The position numbers and the translations under genes are program-made. Under the pieces are notes generated by a model. That model was given only the letters and a program-made list of their open reading frames with translations, had not been told where the DNA came from and ran no database searches. DNA of 64,000 nt. Source: Rhodovulum euryhalinum. Its GTDB lineage: Bacteria > Pseudomonadota > Alphaproteobacteria > Rhodobacterales > Rhodobacteraceae. Positions 35,663 to 44,441 of this stretch are shown here, piece by piece (the stretch's first letter is position 1; each line of letters begins with the position of its first letter). Location of the stretch: positions 62,001-126,000 of the forward strand of contig NZ_SLWW01000009.1 in the NCBI RefSeq assembly GCF_004342445.1. Direction: 5' to 3'.

Positions 35663-36769
35663 ATGGAGATCTTCAACCAGACCCGGTTCGTTCCTGCCTT
35701 TACCCAGGGCATGGACAAGACGGGGCGGGACTATCTGGTTCTGGTGGTCAAGGGCACGTTCGCCTTCCCCGACGCGGGCGACACGCCCGCCGTGGCAGCC
35801 GAGCAGCGCGCGCTGGTGATGGCCGACGAATATACCGGCGCGCCGGGGTTTTCCGCGCCGCTGTGGGAAACCGATTTCGCCTTTCGCAAGCCGCGCTGCG
35901 ACGTGATCGTGAACGGTGCGGCCCACGCTCCGGGCGGCCGGCCGGTGCAGGGGCTGCGCGTCGGGATCCGGGTGGGGGCGTGGTCCAAGACGCTGGACGT
36001 GATCGGGGCGCGGGAATGGCGCGTGGTCGGGCCGGTGGTCACCGCGACCGAGCCGCATCCCTTTACGAAGATGCAGTTTACCTATGACACGGCCTTCGGC
36101 GGCCCCGACCGCACCGCCCCCGACGATCCCGCGCCCGCGGTTTATGGGCCGAACCCGGTGGGGCTGGGCTGGGGACAGGTGAAAAACCAGTCGCGGCTGT
36201 CCGGCCAGCCCCTGCCCAATACCCAGGTCCCCGACGAGCCCGTGACATCGCCCTATGGCAACTACCGCCCGATGGCGCTTGGGCCCATCGGGCGGGGCTG
36301 GCCCGAGCGGCTGAAACACGCGGGCACCTATGACCAGCGTTGGCAGGATGAGGTGTTTCCCTTCCTGCCCGCCGATTTCGACGAGCGGTATTTCCAGTGC
36401 GCGCCCGAGGACCAGCAGATCGACCCGCCCGCGCCGGGGGGGCCGGTGATCCTGGGCCACCTGACGCCAAAGGGCCGCGAGGCGTTCCGCCTGCCGCCCG
36501 AGACCGCGCTGCCGGTCACCCTGTTTCGCGCCCGCGAGATCGCGGCGGAACGCACGCTGCTGCCCGACACGCTGCTCTTCGATTGCGAGGCGCGGGTGCT
36601 GATGATGGTCTGGCGCATCTCGGTCCCGATCCGGCGGATCATCACCGAGTTCACCCATGCCTGGGTCGGCCCGCCCACCGACGCGATGCGCCGCGCCCGG
36701 GCCGAGGGGCGGCGTTATGTCCGGGCGGTGGCCACCGCCGCGGCGGAACCGGCGGAGGACGAGGCATGA
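35663..36769 (+). CDS. DUF2169-family protein, probable T6SS effector-loading adaptor
   Basis: DUF2169 proteins occur next to VgrG/PAAR and cargo genes and are thought to help load effectors on the spike. The 368 residues show the family's opening pattern (FNQTRFVPAFTQGMDKTGRDY, LVVKGTFAFP), an ETDFAFRKPRCDVIVNG block, and a conserved middle (FGGPDRTAPDD, NPVGLGW). Cytoplasmic, no signal. It follows clpV by 9 bases and overlaps the ketosynthase-like gene by 4 (ATGA), linking it to the PAAR-like cargo two genes on. Confidence 0.88.
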   Translation: MEIFNQTRFVPAFTQGMDKTGRDYLVLVVKGTFAFPDAGDTPAVAAEQRALVMADEYTGAPGFSAPLWETDFAFRKPRCDVIVNGAAHAPGGRPVQGLRVGIRVGAWSKTLDVIGAREWRVVGPVVTATEPHPFTKMQFTYDTAFGGPDRTAPDDPAPAVYGPNPVGLGWGQVKNQSRLSGQPLPNTQVPDEPVTSPYGNYRPMALGPIGRGWPERLKHAGTYDQRWQDEVFPFLPADFDERYFQCAPEDQQIDPPAPGGPVILGHLTPKGREAFRLPPETALPVTLFRAREIAAERTLLPDTLLFDCEARVLMMVWRISVPIRRIITEFTHAWVGPPTDAMRRARAEGRRYVRAVATAAAEPAEDEA

Positions 36770-37803
36770 ACACGCCGCTTGGCATCCTCGCCGCGGGCAT
36801 GGTGACGGCGGTGGGGCTGGATGCACCGTCGGCCTGCGCGGCGCTGCGCGGCAGGCTTGACGGGTTCTGCGAGACGCGGTTCCTGGGGCCGGACGGCGAG
36901 TGGCAGATCGGGGCGCCGGTGCCCCTGCCGCGCAACTGGATCGGCGAGAAGCGGCTGGCCCATCTGGCCGCGGGCGCCATCGCGGAACTGTTCGAGGCGG
37001 TGCCCGGGGCGGCGGGGCGGGCGGCCCTGATCCTGTGCCTGCCCGAGGAGGACCGCCCCGGCCGGCCGGTGCGCGATGCCGCCGCGCTGGCCGCCCGGAT
37101 CGCCGCGATCGTCGAGATCCCGCCCCGCACGCGCACCCAGATCGTCGCCCATGGCCGCCCCTCGGGACTTGTCGCGCTGCGCCAGGCGCGCCGGATGCTG
37201 GCCGAGGGCGCGGCCGAGTACGTGGTGGTGGCGGGCGTCGACAGCTACCTGACCGCCCCCGCGATCGCCCGTTACCTGGCCGACAACCGGCTGCTGACCC
37301 CCGACAATGCCAATGGCTTCCTGCCGGGCGAGGCGGCGGCGGCGATCCTGTGCGCCGCGGACGGAGAGGCGGCCCTGTCGCTTGCCGGGCTTGGCCTCGC
37401 GCGCGAGGCGGCGTTCCTCTACAACCGGCAGGGCGAGGACGGTCTGGACGTGCCGCTTCGGGGCGACGGGATGACCGCGGCCTATGCCCAGGCGCTGGGC
37501 GAGGCGGGGGTGACCCTGGCGGGGGTCGAGTATCGCATCGCCGACCTGATCGGCGAGCAATACTGGTTCAGGCAGACGGCGCTGGCCGCGCTGCGCCTCG
37601 AACGCGGCCGCACCGAATTCCAGGATCTGTGGAGCCCGGCCGAAAGCCTGGGCAATATCGGTGCCGCGGTGGTGCCTCTGATGGTGGGCATGGCGCTGAC
37701 GGCCGCGCGCAAGGGCTATTCCGGCGGCAGCCCCGTGCTGATCGAGGCCTCGGCCGATGACGGGGCCTGCGGTGCGGCGGTGTTCCACGAAGGGGCGGCC
37801 TGA
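36766..37803 (+). CDS. Degenerate beta-ketoacyl-synthase-fold protein, T6SS-associated
   Basis: Looks like a ketosynthase (thiolase fold) of 345 residues. It shares the opening (GILAAGMVTAVGLDAPSACA), the ADD/GVDSYL region (152-162) and a late SLGNIGAA block (294-301) with KAS enzymes. At the position of the nucleophilic Cys it reads AHGRPSG (128-134), with no Cys, and the late His motif reads GNIGAA. Condensing activity is therefore very unlikely. The gene is locked between the DUF2169 adaptor and the PAAR-like cargo by overlaps (4 bases and 1 base). A role as a structural chaperone for the cargo is more plausible than lipid synthesis. Confidence 0.8.
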   Translation: MNTPLGILAAGMVTAVGLDAPSACAALRGRLDGFCETRFLGPDGEWQIGAPVPLPRNWIGEKRLAHLAAGAIAELFEAVPGAAGRAALILCLPEEDRPGRPVRDAAALAARIAAIVEIPPRTRTQIVAHGRPSGLVALRQARRMLAEGAAEYVVVAGVDSYLTAPAIARYLADNRLLTPDNANGFLPGEAAAAILCAADGEAALSLAGLGLAREAAFLYNRQGEDGLDVPLRGDGMTAAYAQALGEAGVTLAGVEYRIADLIGEQYWFRQTALAALRLERGRTEFQDLWSPAESLGNIGAAVVPLMVGMALTAARKGYSGGSPVLIEASADDGACGAAVFHEGAA

Positions 37804-38858
37804 TGGGCGATGTCTTTGCCAACGGGCTGGAAATCTCGGGCAAGGCGGTGCAGGCGCAGACCATCGCGGCCTTCCCCGATGTCTGCATGACGCCGCCCGA
37901 GAACCCCGCCACCCCGCCGGGGGTTCCGGTGCCCTATCCCAATTTCGCGATGGCGGGCGACACCGAAAAGGGCACCTCGACCGTCAAGATCAAGGGCAAG
38001 ATCGTCAACCTCAAGAACAAGTCGGACATGTCGCGGACATCCGGCGACGAGGCGGGCTGCGCCGCGAAGAAGGGCGTCGTCAGTTCCAAGAACATGGGCA
38101 AGTCCTACTTCAACGCCTGGTCCGCCAACGTGAAATTCGAGGGCGAGCCGGTGGTGCGCATGTCGGACCTGACCACCAACAACCACGCCTCGCCGGTGGG
38201 CAACGCGCCGCCCTGGCCGCATATCGCCAAGCTGAACGTGGGGCTGGGCGACTGCGAAAAGGTCTTTGCCGAACTTGATGGCCACCGGCACGCGGACAGT
38301 CCCTGCGATTTTTCCACCACGGGGCGGAATTCGGAACATACCGCGCGGGCCTCGGCCTTCATGCGGAGCCGTTCCGCCGGCACGGGGTGCAGCCAGTGGC
38401 CGGCCTACGATCCCGCGGATGCGCCCTGCATCTGCATGAACACCAAGCGCGTGAACAAGAAGGCGTCGGAACGCTCGCGCAAGGGCATGCCGCACGACCG
38501 CAAGACGAAGAAGATCGACAACCTGCTTGACCAGGCGCGCGCGGGCTGCAAGGGGCCAAGCGGCAGCGTGTCCTGCAAGAAGGCGTGCACGGTCCCGACG
38601 ACCGGCGATCTGGTCAAGACGTCCTCGGATGCGACCGTGAACGAACATTCCCGGACGAAACGGAAATCCAAGGAGGAGAAGAAGAGCGCCTCGGAATGTC
38701 TCGAACTCATCAACCTGGCCTATCTTGCAGGTGTCGAGGACAGCGACAGCGAGGAGGAGGCCAAGAAGAAGGTCGAGGCCGTCAAGCAGAAACCGATCTG
38801 CACCAAGGCTGTCTGCAAGGCCCCCAAGGCCCGGCAGTGCCATACCTGCGGCGTGTGA
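37803..38858 (+). CDS. PAAR-like (DUF4150) protein with a cysteine-rich C-terminal domain, candidate T6SS effector
   Basis: The first 140 residues form a PAAR-like DUF4150 domain (FPDVCMTPPENPATPP, PVPYPNFAMAGDT, SYFNAWSANVKFEGEPVVR), which tips the VgrG spike. Residues 150-351 are unlike any domain I can name. They are Lys-rich and hold 13 Cys (among them CIC at 209-211, CKKAC at 258-262 and CHTCG at 346-350) plus several His, suggesting metal binding or a disulphide-rich toxin. One segment (about 176-212, RNSEHTARASAFM then PAYDPADAPCIC) looks like the start of a folded catalytic unit. The Met codon overlaps the upstream stop. The next gene encodes a beta-propeller protein, its likely immunity partner. 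Confidence 0.82.
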   Translation: MGDVFANGLEISGKAVQAQTIAAFPDVCMTPPENPATPPGVPVPYPNFAMAGDTEKGTSTVKIKGKIVNLKNKSDMSRTSGDEAGCAAKKGVVSSKNMGKSYFNAWSANVKFEGEPVVRMSDLTTNNHASPVGNAPPWPHIAKLNVGLGDCEKVFAELDGHRHADSPCDFSTTGRNSEHTARASAFMRSRSAGTGCSQWPAYDPADAPCICMNTKRVNKKASERSRKGMPHDRKTKKIDNLLDQARAGCKGPSGSVSCKKACTVPTTGDLVKTSSDATVNEHSRTKRKSKEEKKSASECLELINLAYLAGVEDSDSEEEAKKKVEAVKQKPICTKAVCKAPKARQCHTCGV

Positions 38859-38870
38859 TGGAGGTCAGAC

Positions 38871-39794
38871 ATGGACTATCTGCCAGAGGTTCTTGCGGGC
38901 GAAGAGCCCTATTGCGAGATCACGAAAGCGTTCAGTTTCTCGCGCGATGCGGTCTTTCTGCTGATCGAGGCGCGCTCGGACGAAGGCGAGCAGGCGGCGT
39001 CGGCGCTTCTGAAGGTCACCCTGTCGGCCGATCCGACCTACGAGGTCCTGCATGAATTCGACAGCGGTGCGCTGGACTACCATGCGGCAAGCCCCGATCT
39101 GCATTATGTTCTGGCCAGCGGCGGATATCTTCACGAACTCAGGGGCGGCACCCTCACGGTCCATCCCTTTGCCGCCGAGGCTTTCCTCGATAATCTTGCG
39201 CCGCTCGGGGACGGAACGATCGCCGTGTTCGGCGAGGGCGGGCTGATGTTCCGGTTCAGCGGGGGCACCTATACCCGGATTCCCGTGGACACCGAGGAAG
39301 ACCTGCACGCCCTGCATGCCCCGACGGCCGGAACCGGCTATGTCGGGGGCGATTACGGAACGCTTCTGCGGTTCGATGGCGCGTCGCTGTCGCCGGTCGA
39401 TCTCGGCACCAACGTCTTCATCCGGGCCTTGCATCTCAAGGCCGACGGAACCCTGCTTGTCGGCGGCGCGGACGGCGAGGCCTATGTGCTTAGGGACGAG
39501 GAACTGCTGACGGTCGAGGGGGCCGAGGCGGATTTCTATTCGGTCACGGTCTTCAAGGGGGTCGAGTACTGGGGCGACGACGATTACGGGATATACACTC
39601 GCGACGGTCTGGCCTTCGCCCCCAGGTTCAACACGGGCTATGCGTTCGACATGACCGCCACCGACGATCTGCTGACGATCAATGCCGGGTACTGGGTCTA
39701 TGTTTTCGATGGATCGGACTGGCTGCAACTGCAGGTCAATGCGGACATGGAAACGCTGATCGAGCGTGTCCCGCTGGACTTCGAACCCCTCTAG
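38871..39794 (+). CDS. Beta-propeller protein, probable immunity protein
   Basis: The 307 residues, without signal peptide, are built of repeated blade-like strands such as YVGGDYGTLLRFDG and LVGGADGEAYVLRD, about every 40-45 residues, as in YCF48/BNR-type beta-propellers. The protein is strongly acidic, whereas the preceding cargo is Lys-rich, as is common for toxin-immunity pairs. Its GGAGG Shine-Dalgarno starts right after the cargo stop (12-base gap). No T6SS structural role is known for such a protein, so immunity is the best inference. Its stop codon shares bases with that of the convergent gene. Confidence 0.75.
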   Translation: MDYLPEVLAGEEPYCEITKAFSFSRDAVFLLIEARSDEGEQAASALLKVTLSADPTYEVLHEFDSGALDYHAASPDLHYVLASGGYLHELRGGTLTVHPFAAEAFLDNLAPLGDGTIAVFGEGGLMFRFSGGTYTRIPVDTEEDLHALHAPTAGTGYVGGDYGTLLRFDGASLSPVDLGTNVFIRALHLKADGTLLVGGADGEAYVLRDEELLTVEGAEADFYSVTVFKGVEYWGDDDYGIYTRDGLAFAPRFNTGYAFDMTATDDLLTINAGYWVYVFDGSDWLQLQVNADMETLIERVPLDFEPL

Positions 39795-40141
39795 CCTGCG
39801 GGGGGCGGCAGCGTCGCGTCGAGAAAGGCCCGCACCTTCGCAAGGTCGAGATCACGGATCCGCATCCCCGCCGCGCCCGGTTGCAGCATCCGCAGCACGA
39901 ACAATTCACCCGCCTCGGGATATTCGGCATAGAGTTCCTCGGCGATCCGCAGCCCGTCCGCACCTGCCACCCGCAGCCCGTCGAGATGCGCCTCGAGCCG
40001 TTCCACGAGTCGGCCAAGGCGGTCTGCGTCCATCTCCTCGTTCGCCGCCGGGTCGCGCATATGCGCATCGTAAAGGGTCCAGAGGAACGCCGCCTGTTCG
40101 GCATGCTGGCGGACGATGGTTTCCAGCACCAGGGCGGGCAT
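39791..40141 (-). CDS. Short TIGR02270-like protein (N-terminal part only), T6SS-associated
   Basis: The 116 residues resemble the opening of the T6SS-associated TIGR02270 family: an IVRQHAEQAAFLW helix, then VERLEAHLDGLRVAG. Full members run to about 400 residues with HEAT-like repeats; this one stops right after the N-terminal domain and one further helix, ending in PPPAG. The gene ends tail to tail with the immunity gene, their TAG codons overlapping. Either a natural short form or a remnant of a longer gene cut when the cargo-immunity pair was exchanged. Its start overlaps the stop of the DUF6484 gene by one base. Confidence 0.65.
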   Translation of the reverse strand: MPALVLETIVRQHAEQAAFLWTLYDAHMRDPAANEEMDADRLGRLVERLEAHLDGLRVAGADGLRIAEELYAEYPEAGELFVLRMLQPGAAGMRIRDLDLAKVRAFLDATLPPPAG

Positions 40142-40563
40142 CAGTTCAGGTTCACCGATCCGCCGCGGATCCGGTTCGTGGCCGAGGCATGGCTGGTCAG
40201 GTAGGTGCCGCGGATCGTGATGCGCCCGTCCTTCAGCATCACGATCGACGCCTTGCCCACCCGCAATTCCAGACGGTCGCTGGCGGTCACCCGAACCGTC
40301 TCGCCGTCGCGGATCACCAGCGGCGGGCGGTCCTGGCGGGGCGGTTCCACCAGCTTGCCGACGATCAGCGGCCGGTCGCGGCGGCCTTCCTCGAACAACA
40401 GCGCCACTTCGGCGCCCACGTCATCGCCTGTCAGCGCGGCCAGCGATCGGGCGGGGATCGCGTGGTCCCGGGGGTTGCCGGCGAACACCACCAGCGGCGC
40501 GCCCGCCTCGAACCCGAGGATCACGCCGAGCACGACGCCGTCGATCTGGTCGGTGCTGGTCAT
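40141..40563 (-). CDS. DUF6484-family T6SS accessory protein
   Basis: A 140-residue protein with the family's opening (DGVVLGVILGFEAGAPLVVFAGNP) and a LLFEEGRRDRPLIVGKL block. The rest is a strand-rich part (LVIRDGETVRVTASDRLELRVG) similar to gp5-type beta-helix segments. ATG 40563 has a GAGGGGG Shine-Dalgarno. DUF6484 genes accompany VgrG, DUF2169 and PAAR-like genes, so this protein probably belongs to the spike-loading set. First of a two-gene minus-strand unit with the TIGR02270-like gene. Confidence 0.78.
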   Translation of the reverse strand: MTSTDQIDGVVLGVILGFEAGAPLVVFAGNPRDHAIPARSLAALTGDDVGAEVALLFEEGRRDRPLIVGKLVEPPRQDRPPLVIRDGETVRVTASDRLELRVGKASIVMLKDGRITIRGTYLTSHASATNRIRGGSVNLN

Positions 40564-40649
40564 CGGGCCTGTCCCCCTCATGCAACGGGATCGCCACCAA
40601 CATTCTTCCACAGAAGCGGAGCCGCGCCAAGCGGCCCGCGCCGAACCGA

Positions 40650-40678
40650 TTGGCAGCCCGCCGTGCGGACGGTATCCT
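40650..40678 (+). promoter_or_regulatory. Sigma-70-type promoter of hupTUV-hypF
   Basis: TTGGCA (40650-40655) and TATCCT (40673-40678) lie exactly 17 bases apart, 18 bases before the hupT ATG. Good match in a GC-rich genome. The transcript would start near 40685, next to the AAGGAG Shine-Dalgarno, giving a very short leader. Confidence 0.6.
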
Positions 40679-40696
40679 GCGCGCGAAGGAGCGACG

Positions 40697-42028
40697 ATGG
40701 CCAAGCAAGTCTCTCAGGGGATCCCCACCGCGGCGGGCGAGTTTTCCGATTCCGTCTGGGCCGAGGTGCTGGCGGCGGTCGACCGGACCTATGCCGATCT
40801 CGTCGTCCACCAGGAGCGGCTGGAACAGAAGAACGCCGAGTTGGAGACGCTGCGCTCGTTCCTTGCCTCGATCCTTGCCTCGGTATCGGACGTTCTGATC
40901 GTGGTGGCACGCGATGGCCGGGTCGAGGAGGTCTCGGCGTCGTTCCCCGCCGCCGGGTGTGCGCCGCGCGAAACCTGCACCGGCCGCCCGGTCGCAGCAC
41001 TGTTCTGCGCTGGGGATCGCGCCCGCCTGGCCGAGGCGATGGCCCGGGTCGCGCTGAACCGCAGCCCCGAGACGATCGAGGCCACGCTTGCCACCCCCGG
41101 CGACGGCACGCCGCTGGAACTGTCGATCAGCGCACGGATGGACGACCGCGGCCGGATCACCGGACATGTGCTGACCGGCCGCCCGGTGGGCGAGTTGCGC
41201 CGCGCCTATGCCGAACTGGAACAGAGCCATGACGAGCTGAAGGCCGCGCAGGCCCTGCTGGTGCGCAACGAAAAGCTGGCCTCGCTGGGCCGGCTGCTGG
41301 CGGGTGTAGCGCACGAATTGAACAACCCGATCAGCTTCGTCTATGCGAACGCCCACGCATTGGAACGCTATGCCGCCAAGTTCGAGACCTATTTCGAGCG
41401 CGTGCAGGCCGGTGCCAGCCGCGAAGAGCTGATCCGGCTGCGCGAGGAGTTGCGGCTGGACCGCGAGATCGGCAACCTGCGCGAGGCGGTCGCGGGCGCG
41501 CGCGACGGGGCCGAACGGGTGCGCGACATCGTCGAGGATTTGCGGCGGCTCTCGGCCGAGGGCACCGGCGAGATGGTCGCGTTCGATCTGGTCGAGACGG
41601 CGACGGTGGCGGCAAGCTGGGTGATGCGCGGCACCGGGCGCGAGGTCGGTCTGGCCTTCACCGGCCTGCCCGGCGTCATGGTCCGCGGCCGTCCGGGCCA
41701 TGTCCAGCAGGTGGTGATGAACCTCGTGCAGAACGCGCTGGACGCGGTCGCAGGCCAGCCGGGCGCACGGATCGGGGTGGCGACGCGGATCGAGGACGGG
41801 CGGGCCGTGCTGGCGGTGTCCGACAACGGGCCGGGCGTGCCGGACGAGTTGCGCCAGGCGATCTTCGATCCGTTCTTCACCACCAAGGCGGTGGGCAAGG
41901 GCACCGGCCTTGGCCTCGCCATCAGCCACAAGATCGCCGAGGAACATGGCGGTGCGCTGCGGCTCTGCCCGGCCGAGGGCGGCGCGTGCTTCTGCTTCGA
42001 CCTGCCGCTGGCCGAGGCGGGCGGATGA
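40697..42028 (+). CDS. hupT: Hydrogenase-system sensor histidine kinase HupT
   Basis: Soluble histidine kinase that, in R. capsulatus, receives the H2 signal from HupUV and phosphorylates HupR to repress hydrogenase genes when H2 is absent. The 443 residues contain an N-terminal coiled coil, a PAS-type domain (about 50-160), the phosphoacceptor H206 in [10 protein letters not shown] and an ATPase domain ([29 protein letters not shown]). No membrane segment. Start ATG 40697 has an AAGGAG Shine-Dalgarno. It overlaps hupU by 4 bases. Its partner hupR is frameshifted in this sequence, so signalling may end here. Confidence 0.93.
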   Translation: MAKQVSQGIPTAAGEFSDSVWAEVLAAVDRTYADLVVHQERLEQKNAELETLRSFLASILASVSDVLIVVARDGRVEEVSASFPAAGCAPRETCTGRPVAALFCAGDRARLAEAMARVALNRSPETIEATLATPGDGTPLELSISARMDDRGRITGHVLTGRPVGELRRAYAELEQSHDELKAAQALLVRNEKLASLGRLLAGVAHELNNPISFVYANAHALERYAAKFETYFERVQAGASREELIRLREELRLDREIGNLREAVAGARDGAERVRDIVEDLRRLSAEGTGEMVAFDLVETATVAASWVMRGTGREVGLAFTGLPGVMVRGRPGHVQQVVMNLVQNALDAVAGQPGARIGVATRIEDGRAVLAVSDNGPGVPDELRQAIFDPFFTTKAVGKGTGLGLAISHKIAEEHGGALRLCPAEGGACFCFDLPLAEAGG

Positions 42029-43017
42029 ACGTCCTCTGGCTTCAGGCCTCGGGTTGCGGCGGCTGCACCATGTCGCTGCTCTGCGCCGAGGATCCGAACA
42101 TCCTGGACCTGCTGGCGGATGCGGGGATCGCGCTCCTGTGGCACCCTGCGCTGTCGGCCGAGACCGGCGCCGAGCTGCGCGCGCTGCTCGACCGGATCGC
42201 CGCGGGCGAGGTCGCGCTGGACGTCCTGTGTGTCGAGGGGGCGATCGCGCGGGGGCCGCGGGGGACGGGGCGGTTCCAGATGCTGTCGGGCACCGGCCGG
42301 TCGATGCTGGACTGGGTGCGGACCCTCGCGCCGCTGGCCGATCACGTGGTCGCGGTGGGGTCCTGCGCGGCCTTCGGCGGCGTGACGAGCGCCGGCGGCA
42401 ACCCGTCCGATGCGGCGGGGCTGCACTACGAGGGCGCGCACCGGGGCGGCATCCTGCCGCCCGAGTTCCGCGGCCGGGCCGGATTGCCGGTGGTCAACGT
42501 GGCGGGTTGCCCGACGCATCCGGACTGGGTCAGCGAGACGCTGATGCTGCTGGCCGCCGGCGCGCTGGGACCGGACGATCTGGATGCGCTGGCCCGGCCC
42601 CGCTTCTATGCCGAGCACCTGGTGCACCATGGCTGTCCCAAGAACGAGTTCTACGAATACAAGGCCTCCGCCACGCATCTGTGCGAGATGGGCTGCATGA
42701 TGGAGCATCTGGGCTGCGTCGGCACGCAGGCGGTGGGTGACTGCAACATCCGGCCCTGGAACGGGCAGGGCAGTTGCACCCGGGCGGGATACCCCTGCAT
42801 TTCCTGCACCGCGCCCGAGTTCGAGGAACCCCGCCACGCCTTTACCGAAACGCCCAAGGTCGCGGGCATCCCCGTCGGCCTGCCCTCGGACATGCCCAAG
42901 GCGTGGTTCATGGCGCTGGCCTCGCTGTCGAAGGCCGCGACGCCCGTGCGGCTGTCGCGCAATGCGGTCGCGGACCGGGTCGAGGTTCTGCCCTCGCCGA
43001 GAAAGCCGCGCGGATGA
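42025..43017 (+). CDS. hupU: Regulatory [NiFe] hydrogenase small subunit HupU
   Basis: Iron-sulphur subunit of the H2-sensing hydrogenase. The 330 residues start directly with the mature-type sequence ([13 protein letters not shown]), with no twin-arginine signal, so the sensor stays in the cytoplasm. Cys motifs for the three iron-sulphur clusters are visible ([38 protein letters not shown]). ATG overlaps the hupT stop, and the stop overlaps hupV. The contrast with the Tat signal on HupS separates sensor from enzyme. Confidence 0.94.
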   Translation: MNVLWLQASGCGGCTMSLLCAEDPNILDLLADAGIALLWHPALSAETGAELRALLDRIAAGEVALDVLCVEGAIARGPRGTGRFQMLSGTGRSMLDWVRTLAPLADHVVAVGSCAAFGGVTSAGGNPSDAAGLHYEGAHRGGILPPEFRGRAGLPVVNVAGCPTHPDWVSETLMLLAAGALGPDDLDALARPRFYAEHLVHHGCPKNEFYEYKASATHLCEMGCMMEHLGCVGTQAVGDCNIRPWNGQGSCTRAGYPCISCTAPEFEEPRHAFTETPKVAGIPVGLPSDMPKAWFMALASLSKAATPVRLSRNAVADRVEVLPSPRKPRG

Positions 43018-44441
43018 CCGGCACGCGACTGATCGTCGGCCCCTTCAACCGGGTGGAGGGCGATCTGGAGGTGCATCTGGACGTGGCCGATGGTGCCGTG
43101 CGCTCGGCCCGCGTCAATGCGCCTCTCTATCGCGGGTTCGAACGGATGCTGTTGGGCCGCCCGCCCTCGGACGCGTTGACGCTGACGCCGCGGATCTGCG
43201 GCATCTGCTCGATCAGCCAGTCGGCAGCGGCGGCGCGGGCGCTGGCCGCCGCCGGGGGGCATGTGCCCGCCCCGCAGGGGGAACGGGTGGCGGCGCTGAT
43301 CCACGCCATCGAGAATGTCTCGGATCACCTGACCCATTTCACCCTGTTCTTCATGCCCGATTTCGCGCGGTCTTGTTACGCGGGGCGGTCCTGGCACGCC
43401 CGGGCGGTCGACCGCTTTGCCGCGATGGAAGGGGCTGCGGCGCGGCAGGCGATCGAGGCGCGCGCGGCCCTGATGCACATCCTCGGGCTGATGGCGGGCA
43501 AGTGGCCGCATACGCTGGCGATCCAGCCCGGCGGTGTGACGCGTGCGCCCGGTCCGCGCGACAAGGTGCGGATCGCGGCCAGCCTCGCCGCCTTTCGCCG
43601 CTATCTCGAGGATGTGGTGTTCGGCGGGCCGCTTGAGGCGTTTGCCGCACTGTCCACGCGCGAGGCGCTGATGGATTGGGAAACGGGCGATGCGGGTCTG
43701 TTCCTGCGGATCGCCGCCGATCTGGACCTTGACGCGCTGGGGCGTGGGGAGGGGCGCTACCTGTCCTTCGGCGCCTATCCGCTGGCGGGCGGCCACGCCT
43801 TTGCCCCCGGTCTCTGGCGCTGCGGCGCGCGCTATCCGCTGGACCTGTCGGGCCTTGTCGAGGATGTCTCGCATGCCTGGATGCTGGGCGGCCCGGCGCA
43901 TCCGGGGGAGGGCCAGACGCTGCCCGACGAGGACATGCGCGAGGCCGCCTATTCCTGGTGCAAGGCGCCCCGGCTGAACGGCGAGAGCTACGAGACCGGG
44001 GCGCTGGCCCGGCAGGTGATCGACGGCCATCCGCTGGCGCGCGATCTGGCGGGGGGCGGGGTGCTGGCGCGGGTGGCCGGGCGGCTGCTGGAACTGGCCC
44101 GGACGCAGGGCCTGATGGAGGATCTTTCCCGCGGAATCGAGCCGGCCGCCCGCTTCATGGACCCCGCCCCCGAGGTGCGCGAGGGCGCGGGCGCGGGGCT
44201 GGTCGAGGCGGCGCGTGGTGCGCTGGGCCATTGGCTGCGTGTCGAAAAGGGCCGGATCGCCGGCTACCAGATCGTGGCGCCCACGACCTGGAATTTCAGC
44301 CCGCGCGACGCGGCGGGCCAGCCCGGGCCGCTGGAGGCGGCTCTCGTCGGCGCCCCCGTTGCCCAAGGCGACGAGACGCCTGTCACGGTCCAGCACATCG
44401 TGCGCAGCTTTGACCCCTGCATGGTCTGCACGGTGCATTGA
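43014..44441 (+). CDS. hupV: Regulatory [NiFe] hydrogenase large subunit HupV
   Basis: Carries the NiFe active site of the H2 sensor. Of 475 residues, the N-terminal metal motif is RICGICS and the C-terminal one DPCMVC. The protein ends two residues after that motif, in Val-His. Catalytic large subunits have a C-terminal extension removed by a protease (see HupL); its absence is the known mark of regulatory hydrogenases and means no HupD step is needed. Overlaps hupU and hypF. Confidence 0.94.
   Translation: MTGTRLIVGPFNRVEGDLEVHLDVADGAVRSARVNAPLYRGFERMLLGRPPSDALTLTPRICGICSISQSAAAARALAAAGGHVPAPQGERVAALIHAIENVSDHLTHFTLFFMPDFARSCYAGRSWHARAVDRFAAMEGAAARQAIEARAALMHILGLMAGKWPHTLAIQPGGVTRAPGPRDKVRIAASLAAFRRYLEDVVFGGPLEAFAALSTREALMDWETGDAGLFLRIAADLDLDALGRGEGRYLSFGAYPLAGGHAFAPGLWRCGARYPLDLSGLVEDVSHAWMLGGPAHPGEGQTLPDEDMREAAYSWCKAPRLNGESYETGALARQVIDGHPLARDLAGGGVLARVAGRLLELARTQGLMEDLSRGIEPAARFMDPAPEVREGAGAGLVEAARGALGHWLRVEKGRIAGYQIVAPTTWNFSPRDAAGQPGPLEAALVGAPVAQGDETPVTVQHIVRSFDPCMVCTVH

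Noticed and set aside
32822-36826. A 1334-codon open frame on the minus strand
   Set aside because: Antisense to clpV and the DUF2169 gene, no recognisable motif, and no ribosome binding site.
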